A stretch of 64,000 bases of DNA from Pedobacter nyackensis (lineage in GTDB: Bacteria > Bacteroidota > Bacteroidia > Sphingobacteriales > Sphingobacteriaceae), in assembly GCF_900176505.1 (NCBI RefSeq), contig NZ_FWYB01000001.1, positions 766,933 through 830,932 on the forward strand, in the 5' to 3' direction. The notes under the pieces are model-generated. The model worked only from the letters and a program-made list of their open reading frames with translations, was not told where the DNA came from and did not search any database. Below, piece by piece: positions 63,401 to 64,000 of this stretch; positions within the stretch are counted from its first letter, which is position 1; the number at the start of each line of letters is the position of its first letter. The position numbers were made by a program, and so were the translations under genes.

Positions 63401-64000
63401 CTATTTTTTGAGCTCAGTGGTCAGTTGGCTATAAAGCTGCTCTTTGTCGCTGGGTTTCAGTGTATTTGCATTGATAACCTTTCCTCCGCTAACTAAAATA
63501 TAACGAGGTATGGCATAACCTTTCCCATCCCAGAATTTATCCATTAGATCTTGTAATAATACTTTATTTGCCCTGATATGCCAGCCCTTCAAATTGTAAT
63601 ACTTGATCATGGTTTTCCATTGTTCATCCACTTCATCTTTGTCTGTTGAAATGAATAGCATTTCGATTCCTTTAGCGTTGAGGAATTGCTCCAGATCTTT
63701 GCTATACTTAAATTCTGCTTTACATGGCCAACACCAGGTGGCCCAAACATCTATAAAAACGGTTTTATCTCCAAATTGGTTAAGCAGCTGCGCAAAGGAA
63801 TTAATCTTTCCATAGTCAGCAATTATTTTTTGTTTTTGATTTAAATCTTCGTTTTTTTTCTTATTAAAATCCTCAATCTGCTTTGCGTTACTTTGTAAGT
63901 GAGTTGAGAAATTACTTTTCGGATATTGTTTTTTAAAATCATTAAATAACTCAAGTAAAACAGGCTGAAATTTATCTTGCATCATTTCATTCCACAAAAA
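63401..64000 (-). CDS. TlpA-like thioredoxin, C-terminal part (partial)
   Basis: The frame is open through the window edge at 64000, so the N-terminus and signal peptide lie outside; about 199 residues are seen. A helical, Lys-rich stretch precedes the thioredoxin domain with FIDVWATWCWPCKAEFKY, then MLFISTDKDEVDEQW and YAIPRYILVSGGK with the cis-proline. It is another periplasmic TlpA/ResA-type protein, of a kind often seen next to sus-type operons. Its neighbours are not in view. Confidence 0.82.
   Translation of the reverse strand, partial: FLWNEMMQDKFQPVLLELFNDFKKQYPKSNFSTHLQSNAKQIEDFNKKKNEDLNQKQKIIADYGKINSFAQLLNQFGDKTVFIDVWATWCWPCKAEFKYSKDLEQFLNAKGIEMLFISTDKDEVDEQWKTMIKYYNLKGWHIRANKVLLQDLMDKFWDGKGYAIPRYILVSGGKVINANTLKPSDKEQLYSQLTTELKK

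Noticed and set aside
1..64000. Search for tRNA, rRNA and CRISPR arrays.
   Set aside because: No cloverleaf-like sequence, rRNA segment or regularly spaced short repeat was noticed on either strand by eye.

Overview
The window looks like a chromosomal accessory region of a Bacteroidota bacterium, most like Pedobacter or other Sphingobacteriaceae. The clues are a SusC/SusD outer-membrane pair with FecR and an ECF sigma factor, GG-leader peptides of the Bacteroidota natural-product type, AT-rich spacers with few Shine-Dalgarno sequences, and many TlpA-like thioredoxins. No rRNA, tRNA or CRISPR array was seen. Families were assigned by eye from motifs, without database searches.

Layout. (1) 1-13548 resembles a defence island: the C-terminal part of a HerA-type ATPase, two proteins with HEPN RxxxxH motifs (one next to a DGQR-motif protein), an AbiV-like protein, a GmrSD-type (DUF262/DUF1524) restriction enzyme and a PD-(D/E)xK nuclease-like protein. 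(2) 13653-32694 is a long array of small unrelated hypothetical genes (membrane proteins, lipoproteins, a SUKH protein, DUF805, CPBP protease, metallophosphoesterase, BRO-N protein). Gene fragments, chimeras and internally deleted copies lie between them. This looks like an orphan immunity-gene or cassette array, but no toxin gene is visible. (3) 32895-33329 is an IS256-family remnant. (4) 33393-43212 is a minus-strand block: ECF sigma factor, FecR, SusC, SusD, an FG-GAP repeat protein, a DsbD-alpha-like domain and a TlpA thioredoxin. (5) 43560-45940 holds an IS66 scrap, a truncated phosphatase, a second copy of an NTF2-like gene, and an SRPBCC-ArsR-oxidoreductase operon with two operator palindromes.

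(6) 46446-60257 is the most interesting part, a peptide natural-product cluster. Three GG-leader precursors (50438, 52064, 59393) have unrelated cores that each contain exactly six cysteines. The surrounding genes could make disulfides (a C39-like/VKOR/DsbA fusion and two TlpA proteins), add sugars (a two-domain glycosyltransferase and two tandem GT25-like enzymes), methylate (FkbM-like), and cleave and export the peptide (C39-peptidase ABC transporter plus HlyD adaptor). There is no lanthipeptide synthetase and no radical SAM enzyme. Each precursor is preceded by related leader DNA with hairpins, and broken copies of the VKOR 3' end show that the precursor cassette was duplicated. I infer a disulfide-rich, possibly glycosylated secreted peptide family.

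(7) 60258-64000 holds intergenic repeats shared with the array, an alpha/beta hydrolase, a GNAT acetyltransferase, a DinD relic and the start-truncated end of another TlpA protein.
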